Position numbers and translations under genes: made by a program | The notes under the pieces: model-generated | Told to the model about the DNA's origin: nothing | Databases searched by the model: none | What the model saw: only the letters and a program-made list of their open reading frames with translations | NCBI GenBank assembly: GCA_030681645.1 | Contig: JAUXRX010000057.1 | Coordinates: 124,001-188,000 of the forward strand | Origin: Archangium sp. | Lineage (GTDB): Bacteria > Myxococcota > Myxococcia > Myxococcales > Myxococcaceae | Reading direction: 5' to 3' | DNA: 64,000 bases | Shown here: one piece after another, positions 53,254 through 64,000 of the stretch | Position numbering within the stretch: the first letter of the stretch is position 1 | Layout: each line of letters opens with the position of its first letter

Positions 53254-54470
53254 TTGAGCGAGTCCTTCCGCCCACATGAATCTTCCAGCATCGACGCGGG
53301 GTTACGGACCCGGCTCGAGGGCTCGGTGGAGCTGCTCGAAGACGCGCTGCCGCTGCTCGATTCGTTGATGTACCTGCTGGCCCGCGTCGAGACGTCACGC
53401 GACGACGTGGCGACCCTGCAGGAATGCGTCACCCAGCTGCCGCGCATCGACGAGGCCGTCGACAAGTTGAACCGCCATGAGCAGGCGCACACCCTGACGG
53501 TGGCGGTCGCCTCGAGGAAGAAGGCGGCGCTGCTCGCGGCCAACGAGCGGCTCCTCGCGCTCGGCCACGACGAGGTGGAATCGCTGCGGGGGGCGGTGGC
53601 AGCGGTGTTGGATCTCGTCAGGCGGCAGGGCACGGCGCCGCGGCCCGGGGAACACGAGCTGGCACATGCGAAGAGCGCACCGGTGCTGCTCTCGCTCGCG
53701 CTCGGTGTCGTCGCCGCGTGGGCGGCGTTCGCGGTGCTCGGCTCGGCCTGGGCCGGGCTGCTCGGAGTGCTGGCCGGCCTCGCCGCGCTCCGTGCGCTCT
53801 CACCGAAGCCCTGGGTGCTGCTCCCCGATCGCCTGTACCTCCCCGCGAGGGGCGCGGGGCTCGCTCGCGAGGTGCTCCCCTCCTCCATCCGGGGCATCGC
53901 GCGCGACGGCGACCAGGTGAGCGTGCAGTTGGCCGACGAGACGCTCGAGCTGCACTGCGAGTCGCCCGAGAAGCTGGTGTCGCTGCTTCACCTGCTCAAG
54001 GGGCCGTGGCTGGCGCAGCTCGAGTCGCCTCCCCAGAAGGCGACGGTGCTCGAGGCCATGACCGAGGAGACGAAGGAACGCGGGCGGGCGCTGGTGTCGG
54101 CGGAGGGGTTGCTCTTCATTCCCGCCGCTCGCGTGGACCTGGCCGTGAAGGCTCTTTGCGCGGAGAAGCTGACGGCTCCTCCGTCGATCGAGGAGCTGCT
54201 CGTGTTGATCGGCCACCTTCCTGAAGGCCGGTGGGCCGCGCTCGGGGACCACCTGGTGAAGACCGCCGACGCGCGGTGGTTTCCGCGGGGCGAGGTGATC
54301 GTCGAGGAGTCGGCCAACGCGCATCTGGGCGCGACGCTTCGGTGCGGCGAGCAACGGGTGCGGGTGAGCTTCGGGAAGGCTCAGCTCGAGGCCGAGGCGG
54401 TGATCTCCCGGTTGAAGGCGGAGGCCCCTCACCCCGGCCCTCTCCCCGCTTCGCAGGGAGAGGGAGAGCG

Positions 54471-54474
<4 letters not shown>
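53254..54474 (+). CDS. Membrane protein of unknown family with repeat-derived tail
   Basis: A 406-residue protein: a helical N-terminus (LEGSVELLEDALPLLDSLMY), two membrane helices near 145-185 (APVLLSLALGVVAAWAAFAV), and a beta-rich C-terminal half. The start is probably the TTG at 53254; no ATG fits. The last 16 residues (APHPGPLPASQGEGER) and stop come from palindrome copy E. It is divergent from the vWA gene, 98 bases apart. The family is not recognised. Confidence 0.65.
54421..54474. repeat. Dispersed palindrome family 1, copy E (inverted orientation)
   Basis: A 54-base copy with one base change from copy D. It forms the end of the membrane-protein gene and the TAA stop of smc on the other strand. 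Confidence 0.9.
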
Positions 54475-58061
<3,587 letters not shown>

Positions 58062-58283
58062 GGGTTTTTCGCGCCCCTTGGTGGTGCTTTCGCGAACTCA
58101 CGAAATCGCGCCGGAGCCGGAAAATCGGCCTCGGGAGCGCGCGGAGTAGCATGTGGGACAGGTCACGGGCAAGCGTGACACTACCTCATGTGACCATATG
58201 TTTTTGGGGACCAGGGTGGCCCCAGAGCGCACAGGTACGCCAACCCCCGAGGGGCGGCGAGAAACGTCACTCTGCAGAAATTG
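58062..58283. other. Intergenic region upstream of smc
   Basis: About 220 bases with a lower-GC patch (CATGTGACCATATGTTTTTG) followed by GC-rich dyads (GGGGACCAGGGTGGCCCC). No gene is convincing. It must contain the smc promoter and might hold a small RNA, but I recognise no known RNA family. Confidence 0.35.
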
Positions 58284-58445
58284 TCAGGCTGCCGATCGGG
58301 CGAGCTCGAGCACCGCGGCCAGGCGGCCATCGACGATGCGGACGGAAGGACGCGAAACGAGCCGGGTCACGGGCAGCAAGGTGGTCTGCGGATGACTCCG
58401 TTCCGCCAGCACCACGACTTTGTTGTCCTTCGGTTCGTTGCTCAT
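58284..58445 (-). CDS. Small protein of unknown function
   Basis: A 53-residue protein, MSNEPKDNKVVVLAERSHPQ followed by TTLLPVTRLVSRPSVRIVDG and a short helix. The ATG at 58445 has GCAGGAG six bases upstream, a strong ribosome binding site, which is the main evidence. It lies alone between smc and the DegQ-like gene. No family is recognised. The longer upstream frame lacks coding character. Confidence 0.5.
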   Translation of the reverse strand: MSNEPKDNKVVVLAERSHPQTTLLPVTRLVSRPSVRIVDGRLAAVLELARSAA

Positions 58446-58614
58446 CGCGTCTCCTGCTCCATCACTCAGCAAAGGCTGCGCCACTTCCCGTTCATCGGCA
58501 CTGCAACGGGTTAGGTACGGAGCGATGGGTCGTTTCATTCCAGGGTGGGGCGTCTCTGCACCACTCACCCGGGGACAGGGCTGCACCTATCGTCCTGTTT
58601 CAGGCCGGCTGGAG

Positions 58615-60000
58615 TCAGGGCACTTCGAGGGCGATCAAGCTCTTGCCGGCCGAACCGGGCAGCGCCACCCGGAACAGGGCCACGGAGCCCGGCGCCATGG
58701 CCTTCAGGGCGGTCATCAGCTCGTCGCGGCTGCGCACCGGCTTGCGGTTGAGCTCGATGATCGCCATGCCCCGGTGGAAGCCCGCATCGTCGGCGGGGGA
58801 GCCGGGCGTCACCTCGATCACCAGCGCGCCCGCCCTGGGGAGCCCGGTGGCCTCGGACATGCGGGGATCGATGTCCTGGAAGGCGAGCCCGATGCGGTGC
58901 GGATCGTTCGGCGCCGCCCCCGCCTTGCGGATGTCGCCGACGTTCTCGAGGTCGGGCCGCACACCCAGCTTCACCTTCACCTCCGACGGCTTGCCCGCGC
59001 GCACCACGGACAGCGCCACGGTGGCGTCGGGCCGCTTGAGCGCGATGATGCGGGTGAGCGTGGTGGACGAGTTGACCCGCTCGCCGTCGATGGCGAGCAC
59101 CACGTCTTCTTCCTTGAGCCCGCCCTTCTGCGCGGGGCTGCCCTCGTTGACCGCGGTGATCAGCGCGCCGTCCCTGGCGGGGAGGGAGAGCGCCTTCGAG
59201 AGCGCAGGTGAGACGTCCTGAATGCCGACGCCCAGCCAACCGCGGGTGACCGCGCCGTTCTTCTCGAGCTGCGGCACCACGGCCTTGATCAGGCTGGACG
59301 GCACCGCGAAGCCGATGCCGGTGCCCGCGCCGTTCTGCCCGTTGATGATCGCGGTGTTCATGCCGATCACCTCGCCCCGCAGGTTGAAGAGCGGGCCGCC
59401 CGAGTTGCCCGGGTTGATCGCCGCGTCGGTCTGGAGAAACTGATCGTACCGGCTGGCGCCGATCTGCCGATCGAGCGCCGAGATGATGCCCGCCGACACG
59501 CTCTGGGCCAGGCCGAACGGGTTGCCGATGGCCACCACCCAGTCGCCCACCTTCATCGAGTTCGAGTCACCCAGCTTCACCGAGGGCAGCGCGTCGAACC
59601 TGCCCTTGAGCCGCACCAGCGCCACGTCGGTGAGCGGGTCGCGCCCCACCACCTCGCCCTCGAACGAGCGGCCGTCGTCCAGGCGCACCTTGAGGGTCAC
59701 CGCGCCGTCCACCACGTGGTTGTTGGTGAGCACCAGCCCCTTCGGGTCGATCACGAAGCCCGAGCCCGTGCCGGGGCTCAGGGGCGCCTCGCCCGAGCCG
59801 CGCCGGTTCTTGAAGTAGCGCTCCATCATCTCTTGCTGCTCGGCGGTGGCCCGCCTGGCGACGTCGATGTTCACCACCGCCCCCTTGACCGAGTCGATCA
59901 ACGGGGCGAGCGAAGGCACCGACACCACCTGGGCGGTGGGCTGCTGGGCGAGCACGGGAACGGCGAAGGTGAGGAAGACGGAAAGGAGAAGTGGTCGCAT
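58615..60000 (-). CDS. DegQ/HtrA-type periplasmic serine protease
   Basis: A 461-residue protein with a signal peptide (MRPLLLSVFLTFAVPVLAQ). Trypsin-like domain: His in LVLTNNHVVDGA, Asp in DPLTDVALVRL, Ser in INPGNSGGPLFNLRG. Two PDZ domains follow, about 280-365 (AQKGGLKEEDVVLAIDGERV) and 380-460 (DDAGFHRGMAIIELNRKPV). This is the normal layout of envelope quality-control proteases. The start is at 60000. About 170 bases between it and the small gene show nothing else. Confidence 0.95.
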   Translation of the reverse strand: MRPLLLSVFLTFAVPVLAQQPTAQVVSVPSLAPLIDSVKGAVVNIDVARRATAEQQEMMERYFKNRRGSGEAPLSPGTGSGFVIDPKGLVLTNNHVVDGAVTLKVRLDDGRSFEGEVVGRDPLTDVALVRLKGRFDALPSVKLGDSNSMKVGDWVVAIGNPFGLAQSVSAGIISALDRQIGASRYDQFLQTDAAINPGNSGGPLFNLRGEVIGMNTAIINGQNGAGTGIGFAVPSSLIKAVVPQLEKNGAVTRGWLGVGIQDVSPALSKALSLPARDGALITAVNEGSPAQKGGLKEEDVVLAIDGERVNSSTTLTRIIALKRPDATVALSVVRAGKPSEVKVKLGVRPDLENVGDIRKAGAAPNDPHRIGLAFQDIDPRMSEATGLPRAGALVIEVTPGSPADDAGFHRGMAIIELNRKPVRSRDELMTALKAMAPGSVALFRVALPGSAGKSLIALEVP

Positions 60001-60116
60001 TCGAGCCTCGTTGGTAACGCAGGACCCTGAACGATCAACCCCGGGCTGAGATTTCCCCCCTGATTGTGGCTAGTGTCCAACCCTTCGCAGTGGCCGAAGG
60101 AGCCTGGAAGAAAACC

Positions 60117-62684
60117 ATGAACCGCATCCTACGGTTGTTGCCGCTGGCCCTCGTGCTGGCGGCCTGCCCTCCGCCCATCGACACCGGTGACGGAGGCAGC
60201 GACAACGAAATCGTCGTGGGCCCGAAGGGTGGCATCTTCATCCGCAACGGCTTCGGCATCGACGTGCCCGCGGGCGCCTTCACCGAAGAGCAGCGCATCT
60301 TCGTCACCGTCATCGACACGGGCATTCCCGACGTGCCGATGCGCAAGCGCATCAGCTTCGGCTACCGCTTCTCGCCCTCGACGCTCGTGCCGAAGGTGCC
60401 GATCACCGTCTACCTGCCCTGGCATTCCGACCGGGTGCCGGCGGGCGTCGACCCGGGCACCTACGACATGCGCCGGCAGAACGGAGGGGAAGCCTACGCC
60501 GCGCTCCCCGGGGCGAAGACGAACATGATGCCCTTCGCCGCGGTCGAGGCGAAGACCGACAAGCTCGGCCTGTTCTGGGTCACCAGCCCCTCGCAGCCCA
60601 ACATCGCGCGGCTGGAGATCGACCCTGAAGAGGTGACCCTCAACGTGGGCGAGATGCTGCAGTTCAGCGCGCGGGTGGTCTCCCCCACCGGCGAGACGAT
60701 CGACGCGCCCATCACCTGGCGGGTGGTGCCGATGCGGGTGGCGCTCACCGACGCCAGCGGGCTCATCACCGCCCTCGACCCCGGCATCGCCACCCTCACC
60801 GCGACCTCGGGCATGCAGTCGGTGTCGGCGAAGATCTACGTCAACGGCAGCACCGTCGGCCCCACCACCTACGCCCACCAGAACCCCTTCCCCACCGGGA
60901 ACGATCTGTTCGGCGGGGCGATCGCCGGCGCCTTCGGCACGGTGTACGCGGGCGGCAACGGCACGGTGTTGATCGAAGACGCGGTCGGCGCCTGGACGCG
61001 CGCCTTCTCCACCCCGGCCCTCACCTTGAAGGCGGTGGGCGGCACCTCGTTGACCAACGCGGTGGCCATCGGCCAGGCCAACGGCGCGGGCGTGCTGGTC
61101 GAGTTCAAGGGCACCATGCCGCCGGCGGCGCGGGTCTTTCAGCCCACGCAGATCAGCGATCTGAGCCAGCTCTGGTTCGACGGCACCCACGGCATGGGCG
61201 TGGGCTCGGGCAACGAGGTCGTCATTCGCCGCAACGGCGCGTGGACCACCGAGTACCACCCCTCGTTCGAGGCGCTGCTGTCCGTCATCGGCGACGGTGC
61301 GGGTGGCTTCACGGTGGTGGGCGACCTCGGGTCGATCTACCAGTGGGATCCCGTGCGCAAGGTGTGGGACTCGCTCTACGACACGCGCCTCGCGGTGAAG
61401 CTCGACGCGGCGCAGCTGGTGACGTTCTCCGGCGAAGCGTGGGCGGTGGGCGGCAACCGGCTCTGGCACTTCACGGGCGCGGGCTGGGTGGCAGAGAGCC
61501 TGCCGGCCATGCCTGCGCTGGCGAAGGCGACGGCGCTGGGCCTGTTCGACGGCCGGGTGGTGATCGGCGGCGAGGCGCGAATCGTGACGGGCCAGCCGCT
61601 CCCCGCGGCGAAGGGCCTGGTGCTGGTGCGCACCGAGAGCGCCTCGACCGACGGCGGCATGAACGGCGTGGCGTGGACCTCGTTCCCCCTGCGGGGCCAG
61701 CAGGTGCCGCGCAGCATCTTCGGAGGCGGCGCCGCCAGCACCGAGGGGCGCGTGGTGGGCGACTTCGGCGCGGTCTGGGCGTGGAACAGTGGCACGGCCG
61801 ACTTCACCGAGCGCTCCAAGGGCTTCCAGGGCGACGTGGCGGATCTGGCGGCCACCGACACCGACGTGTTCGCGGCGGTCAACGAGTGCGCCGACGTGCG
61901 CTGCACCGGGCGGCGCGGCGCGGTGATGCACCGGGGGGCGGCCGGCTTCGAGCCGCTGGGCACCTTCCCCACCACCGAGCGGGTGAGCGCCATCGTCGCG
62001 CGCAGCGACACCGAGGTGATCGTCACCGCCCAGACCGCGGTCTACGTGTGGACCGGCAGCGGCTGGAGCACGCTGGCCGTCAGCGGGCTGCAGGGCCCGA
62101 TCCTCGACCTGCTCTGGTGCGGCACCGCGTTGTGGGGCGCCGGCGAAGGCGGCACGGTCTACAAGGGCAACGCCACGCTGCTCGAGACCGCGGGTTCCAT
62201 CGCCCCGGGGCCGATCAGCTCGTTGCACTGCAACCAGACCTCCGAGGTGTGGGTCGCGGGCGATCAGTTCCTCGCCTCGAAGACGCCCACCGGCACGTGG
62301 ACGGGGCGCCAGTCCGACTCGGTCTCGCAGGCGCCGTGGCTGGCGGTGTGGAGCCCGGGCCCGGGTGAGGGCTTCGCCTTCGGCGATGCGCGGTTTGGCG
62401 TGTATTACGACACCAAAGACCTGCTGCTGCAGGACTCGACCGGCCCCATCTCGATCGACGTGGCGACGGCGATGTGGGGAAACAAGATCGACAACCTCTA
62501 CATGACCGGGCTCTCGAGCCTCCCGTCGGTGTTCGGCTTCATGCTCCGCTTCGACGGCATCAACTGGTCGCTGGTCGACTCGGGCGCTTCGCGCAAGGGC
62601 ACGGCGCTCTTCGGCCGGAGCACCAACGAGATCTGGCTGGGCACCGAAGGCGGCGGAGTGCTCAAGGCCGTGCCGCCTCCCTGA
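60117..62684 (+). CDS. Large lipoprotein with Ig-like domain and beta-propeller-like repeats
   Basis: An 855-residue lipoprotein: MNRILRLLPLALVLAAC signal. A ZU5-like first domain (GGIFIRNGFGIDVPAGAFTE) is followed by a Big_2 Ig-like domain (about 180-260: VTLNVGEMLQFSARVVSPTG, GLITALDPGIATLTATSGMQ). From 270 on come repeated WD/BNR-like strands (AFGTVYAGGNGTVLIEDAVG, AWAVGGNRLWHFTGAGWV). Such proteins are common in Myxococcota and their role is unknown. The start at 60117 lies behind a purine-rich stretch. Confidence 0.82.
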   Translation: MNRILRLLPLALVLAACPPPIDTGDGGSDNEIVVGPKGGIFIRNGFGIDVPAGAFTEEQRIFVTVIDTGIPDVPMRKRISFGYRFSPSTLVPKVPITVYLPWHSDRVPAGVDPGTYDMRRQNGGEAYAALPGAKTNMMPFAAVEAKTDKLGLFWVTSPSQPNIARLEIDPEEVTLNVGEMLQFSARVVSPTGETIDAPITWRVVPMRVALTDASGLITALDPGIATLTATSGMQSVSAKIYVNGSTVGPTTYAHQNPFPTGNDLFGGAIAGAFGTVYAGGNGTVLIEDAVGAWTRAFSTPALTLKAVGGTSLTNAVAIGQANGAGVLVEFKGTMPPAARVFQPTQISDLSQLWFDGTHGMGVGSGNEVVIRRNGAWTTEYHPSFEALLSVIGDGAGGFTVVGDLGSIYQWDPVRKVWDSLYDTRLAVKLDAAQLVTFSGEAWAVGGNRLWHFTGAGWVAESLPAMPALAKATALGLFDGRVVIGGEARIVTGQPLPAAKGLVLVRTESASTDGGMNGVAWTSFPLRGQQVPRSIFGGGAASTEGRVVGDFGAVWAWNSGTADFTERSKGFQGDVADLAATDTDVFAAVNECADVRCTGRRGAVMHRGAAGFEPLGTFPTTERVSAIVARSDTEVIVTAQTAVYVWTGSGWSTLAVSGLQGPILDLLWCGTALWGAGEGGTVYKGNATLLETAGSIAPGPISSLHCNQTSEVWVAGDQFLASKTPTGTWTGRQSDSVSQAPWLAVWSPGPGEGFAFGDARFGVYYDTKDLLLQDSTGPISIDVATAMWGNKIDNLYMTGLSSLPSVFGFMLRFDGINWSLVDSGASRKGTALFGRSTNEIWLGTEGGGVLKAVPPP

Positions 62685-62688
62685 AGCG

Positions 62689-64000
62689 TCAGTCGACCTG
62701 GGCGACCTTGTTCCGCTCCTCGAGGAAGCCGCCCACGGCCTCCGCGATCGAGTCGGCCACGCTCTGCTGGTACTCCTCCGAAGCAAGGCGCTCCTCTTCC
62801 TCCGGGTGCGAGAGGAAGCTGGTCTCGACCAGGATGGCGGGCATCTTCGCGCCCAGCAGCACGAAGAAGAGCGCCTCCTTCGTGCCCAGGTCCTTCACGC
62901 CCTTGTACGAGCCCGAGAGGTTGCGCACGAGCGCGCGCTGCACCCGGTCGGCGAGGTGCGACGACTCGCCGGTGTTCGCCTTGGTCGCCAGGTCCGCGAG
63001 GATGTACTGGAGATCGCCCACGCCCCGCTCGGTGGTGGAGTTCTCGCGCGCCGCGAGCCGAATCGAGTAGCGGTTCGACGAGGTGTTGAGGGTGTAGGTC
63101 TCGATGCCCCGCAGCGTCTTGCTCGGCGCCGCGTTGCAGTGCACCGAGATGAAGAGATCGCCCTTCTGCCGGTTGGCGAAGCGGGTGCGATCTTCGAGCT
63201 TCACGAAGGTGTCGTCGTCGCGGGTGAGGATGACCTCGAGCCCCGCCTCTTCCAGCCGCGCGGCCAGCTTCTTCGCGATCGAGAGAGCCACGTCCTTCTC
63301 CCGGGTGCCCTTGGGGCCGATCGCGCCGGTGTCGTGGCCGCCGTGGCCCGCGTCGATGATCACCCGCCGCACCTTGAGGCCCAGCTGCTGGGCCAGGGTG
63401 AGCTCGGCGCCGCCCTCTTCCTTCGCCAGCTTCTTGAAGCGGCTGCGGGTCTCGGTGTCGTCGTTGCCGGGCAGGCGCGCGCCCACGCGCACGTCGCGCA
63501 GCTTCTCGGCGAGGCTGGCCACCACCGGCTCCGATTCCTCGAGCACGGGCGCCTCGACCTCGGGCTCCACTTCCTCGACCTCGTCGGGCCGCATCGAAGG
63601 CGCGCGGCGGGCCTGCACGGTGGGCGCGGGCTCGGCGAGCTGGGCGAGCTGGAGCGGCCTGATGGCCCGGCGGATCGCCTCGGCGACGTCGGTGGCCGGG
63701 GCCTCGGCCCGCTTGAGAGGCTCGGGGGCCGGCCGCGCCGGGGTCGCTTGACGCGCGGGCGCAGGCCTGGCGATCACCACGGGCTTCGCTTCCTTCGGGA
63801 GGGCTGCCAGCATGCCCTGCATGTCCTTCTTCTTGTCGCCGGCGGTCTTGAGCGCGCTCTCGAGCACGCGGCGGGCGCCGGAGGGATCACCTTCGCGATC
63901 GGCGAGCAGCCGGGCCAGCGAGAAGGCGGCGTCATCGGCGAGCCGGTGCGCAGGCCAGCCTTCGATCAGCCGACGGTAGCTGCGCTTGGCCGCCTCGCGA
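62689..64000 (-). CDS. N-acetylmuramoyl-L-alanine amidase, N-terminus beyond the window
   Basis: At least 436 residues; the frame stays open to the edge, so the start is missing. The visible N-terminal part is TPR-like (SYRRLIEGWPAHRLADDAAF). A Pro/Ala-rich linker follows, then Amidase_3 from about 225 residues before the end: VIDAGHGGHDTGAIGPKG (zinc His), the Glu in a later strand (TREKDVALSIAKKLAARL), and ISVHCNAAPSKTLRGIETY (second His). It cuts the peptide from peptidoglycan during cell division. It converges with the large lipoprotein gene, with 4 bases between the stops. Confidence 0.92.
   Translation of the reverse strand, partial: REAAKRSYRRLIEGWPAHRLADDAAFSLARLLADREGDPSGARRVLESALKTAGDKKKDMQGMLAALPKEAKPVVIARPAPARQATPARPAPEPLKRAEAPATDVAEAIRRAIRPLQLAQLAEPAPTVQARRAPSMRPDEVEEVEPEVEAPVLEESEPVVASLAEKLRDVRVGARLPGNDDTETRSRFKKLAKEEGGAELTLAQQLGLKVRRVIIDAGHGGHDTGAIGPKGTREKDVALSIAKKLAARLEEAGLEVILTRDDDTFVKLEDRTRFANRQKGDLFISVHCNAAPSKTLRGIETYTLNTSSNRYSIRLAARENSTTERGVGDLQYILADLATKANTGESSHLADRVQRALVRNLSGSYKGVKDLGTKEALFFVLLGAKMPAILVETSFLSHPEEEERLASEEYQQSVADSIAEAVGGFLEERNKVAQVD

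Noticed and set aside
58200..58290. Possible 6S or signal-recognition RNA upstream of smc
   Set aside because: No conserved RNA core could be recognised by eye; not reported as RNA.
60129..62786. An 885-codon minus-strand frame over the large lipoprotein gene
   Set aside because: Composition is that of a GC-rich antisense shadow; the plus strand has a signal peptide and recognisable domains.

Overview
This is a roughly 68-70% GC window (estimated by eye) with strong G/C third-position bias. The gene content points to Myxococcota, probably the Cystobacterineae side: Tad pilus genes, MshEN/GspE-N proteins, repeat-companion (TIGR02996-like) proteins, a CorE-type copper sigma factor, MoxR/DUF58 genes, an HD-GYP regulator beside a Ser/Thr kinase, and many lipoproteins. 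No rRNA, tRNA, CRISPR array, insertion sequence or prophage was seen. The placement is inference from families, not from a marker gene.

Layout. 0.1-5.4 kb (minus strand): an ECF sigma/anti-sigma pair, a small prepilin-like protein, then cpaB-tadB-tadC. 5.4-14.5 kb (minus): a peptide-type ABC transporter operon (lipoprotein, substrate-binding protein, two permeases, two ATPases) with two stand-alone MshEN proteins between its permeases and ATPases. 14.5-15.7 kb: an ExbB/ExbD pair. 15.7-20.7 kb (minus): a lipid-type operon (NAD(P)-binding dehydrogenase, two hot-dog dehydratases, acyl-CoA dehydrogenase, reductase-like membrane protein). 20.8-28.9 kb: HD-GYP response regulator plus kinase, a tiny membrane protein, an acyltransferase, a chemoreceptor, a beta-barrel-like protein, and a HEAT-cyclophilin lipoprotein. 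29-32 kb: zinc-ribbon membrane protein, MoxR ATPase, DUF58 protein. 32.1-34.3 kb: two divergent citrate synthase-family genes. 34.3-42.8 kb: MarC, then a copper-resistance island (CopA, CopZ, FAD reductase, CorE-like sigma factor, His-rich YHS lipoprotein, TolC-like protein, multicopper oxidase). 42.8-48.8 kb: two repeat-companion proteins, a DUF2171 protein, a dihydrolipoamide dehydrogenase-like enzyme, a candidate selenoprotein, a small Cys-rich protein, and EcsC. 48.8-54.5 kb: a vWA / coiled-coil / JAMM cassette, then two further genes, with palindromic repeats between and at the ends of genes. 54.5-64 kb: SMC, DegQ/HtrA, a large lipoprotein, and a truncated cell-wall amidase.

Two findings stand out. 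First, at 47386-47742 an in-frame TGA falls exactly at the first cysteine position of a thioredoxin-like CxxC motif, inside an otherwise intact lipoprotein frame. Hairpins follow the TGA at a bacterial SECIS-like distance, which suggests a secreted UxxC selenoprotein. Second, three copies of one bipartite promoter (AGGTGTAAGGC, 13 nt, GCGTCTY) precede copA, copZ and the YHS-TolC-oxidase operon. They lie around a Cys-rich ECF sigma factor, so the window appears to contain a complete CorE-type copper regulon.

Several repeat families are also present. A GGGAGAGGG-type palindrome occurs in five copies; two of these supply the same C-terminal peptide and stop codon to two unrelated proteins. A second repeat (core TTCACCCCGAGCGCAGTCGA) occurs in three copies, one of them in frame inside the DUF58 gene. 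There is also a 12-bp satellite inside the peptide-transporter operon.
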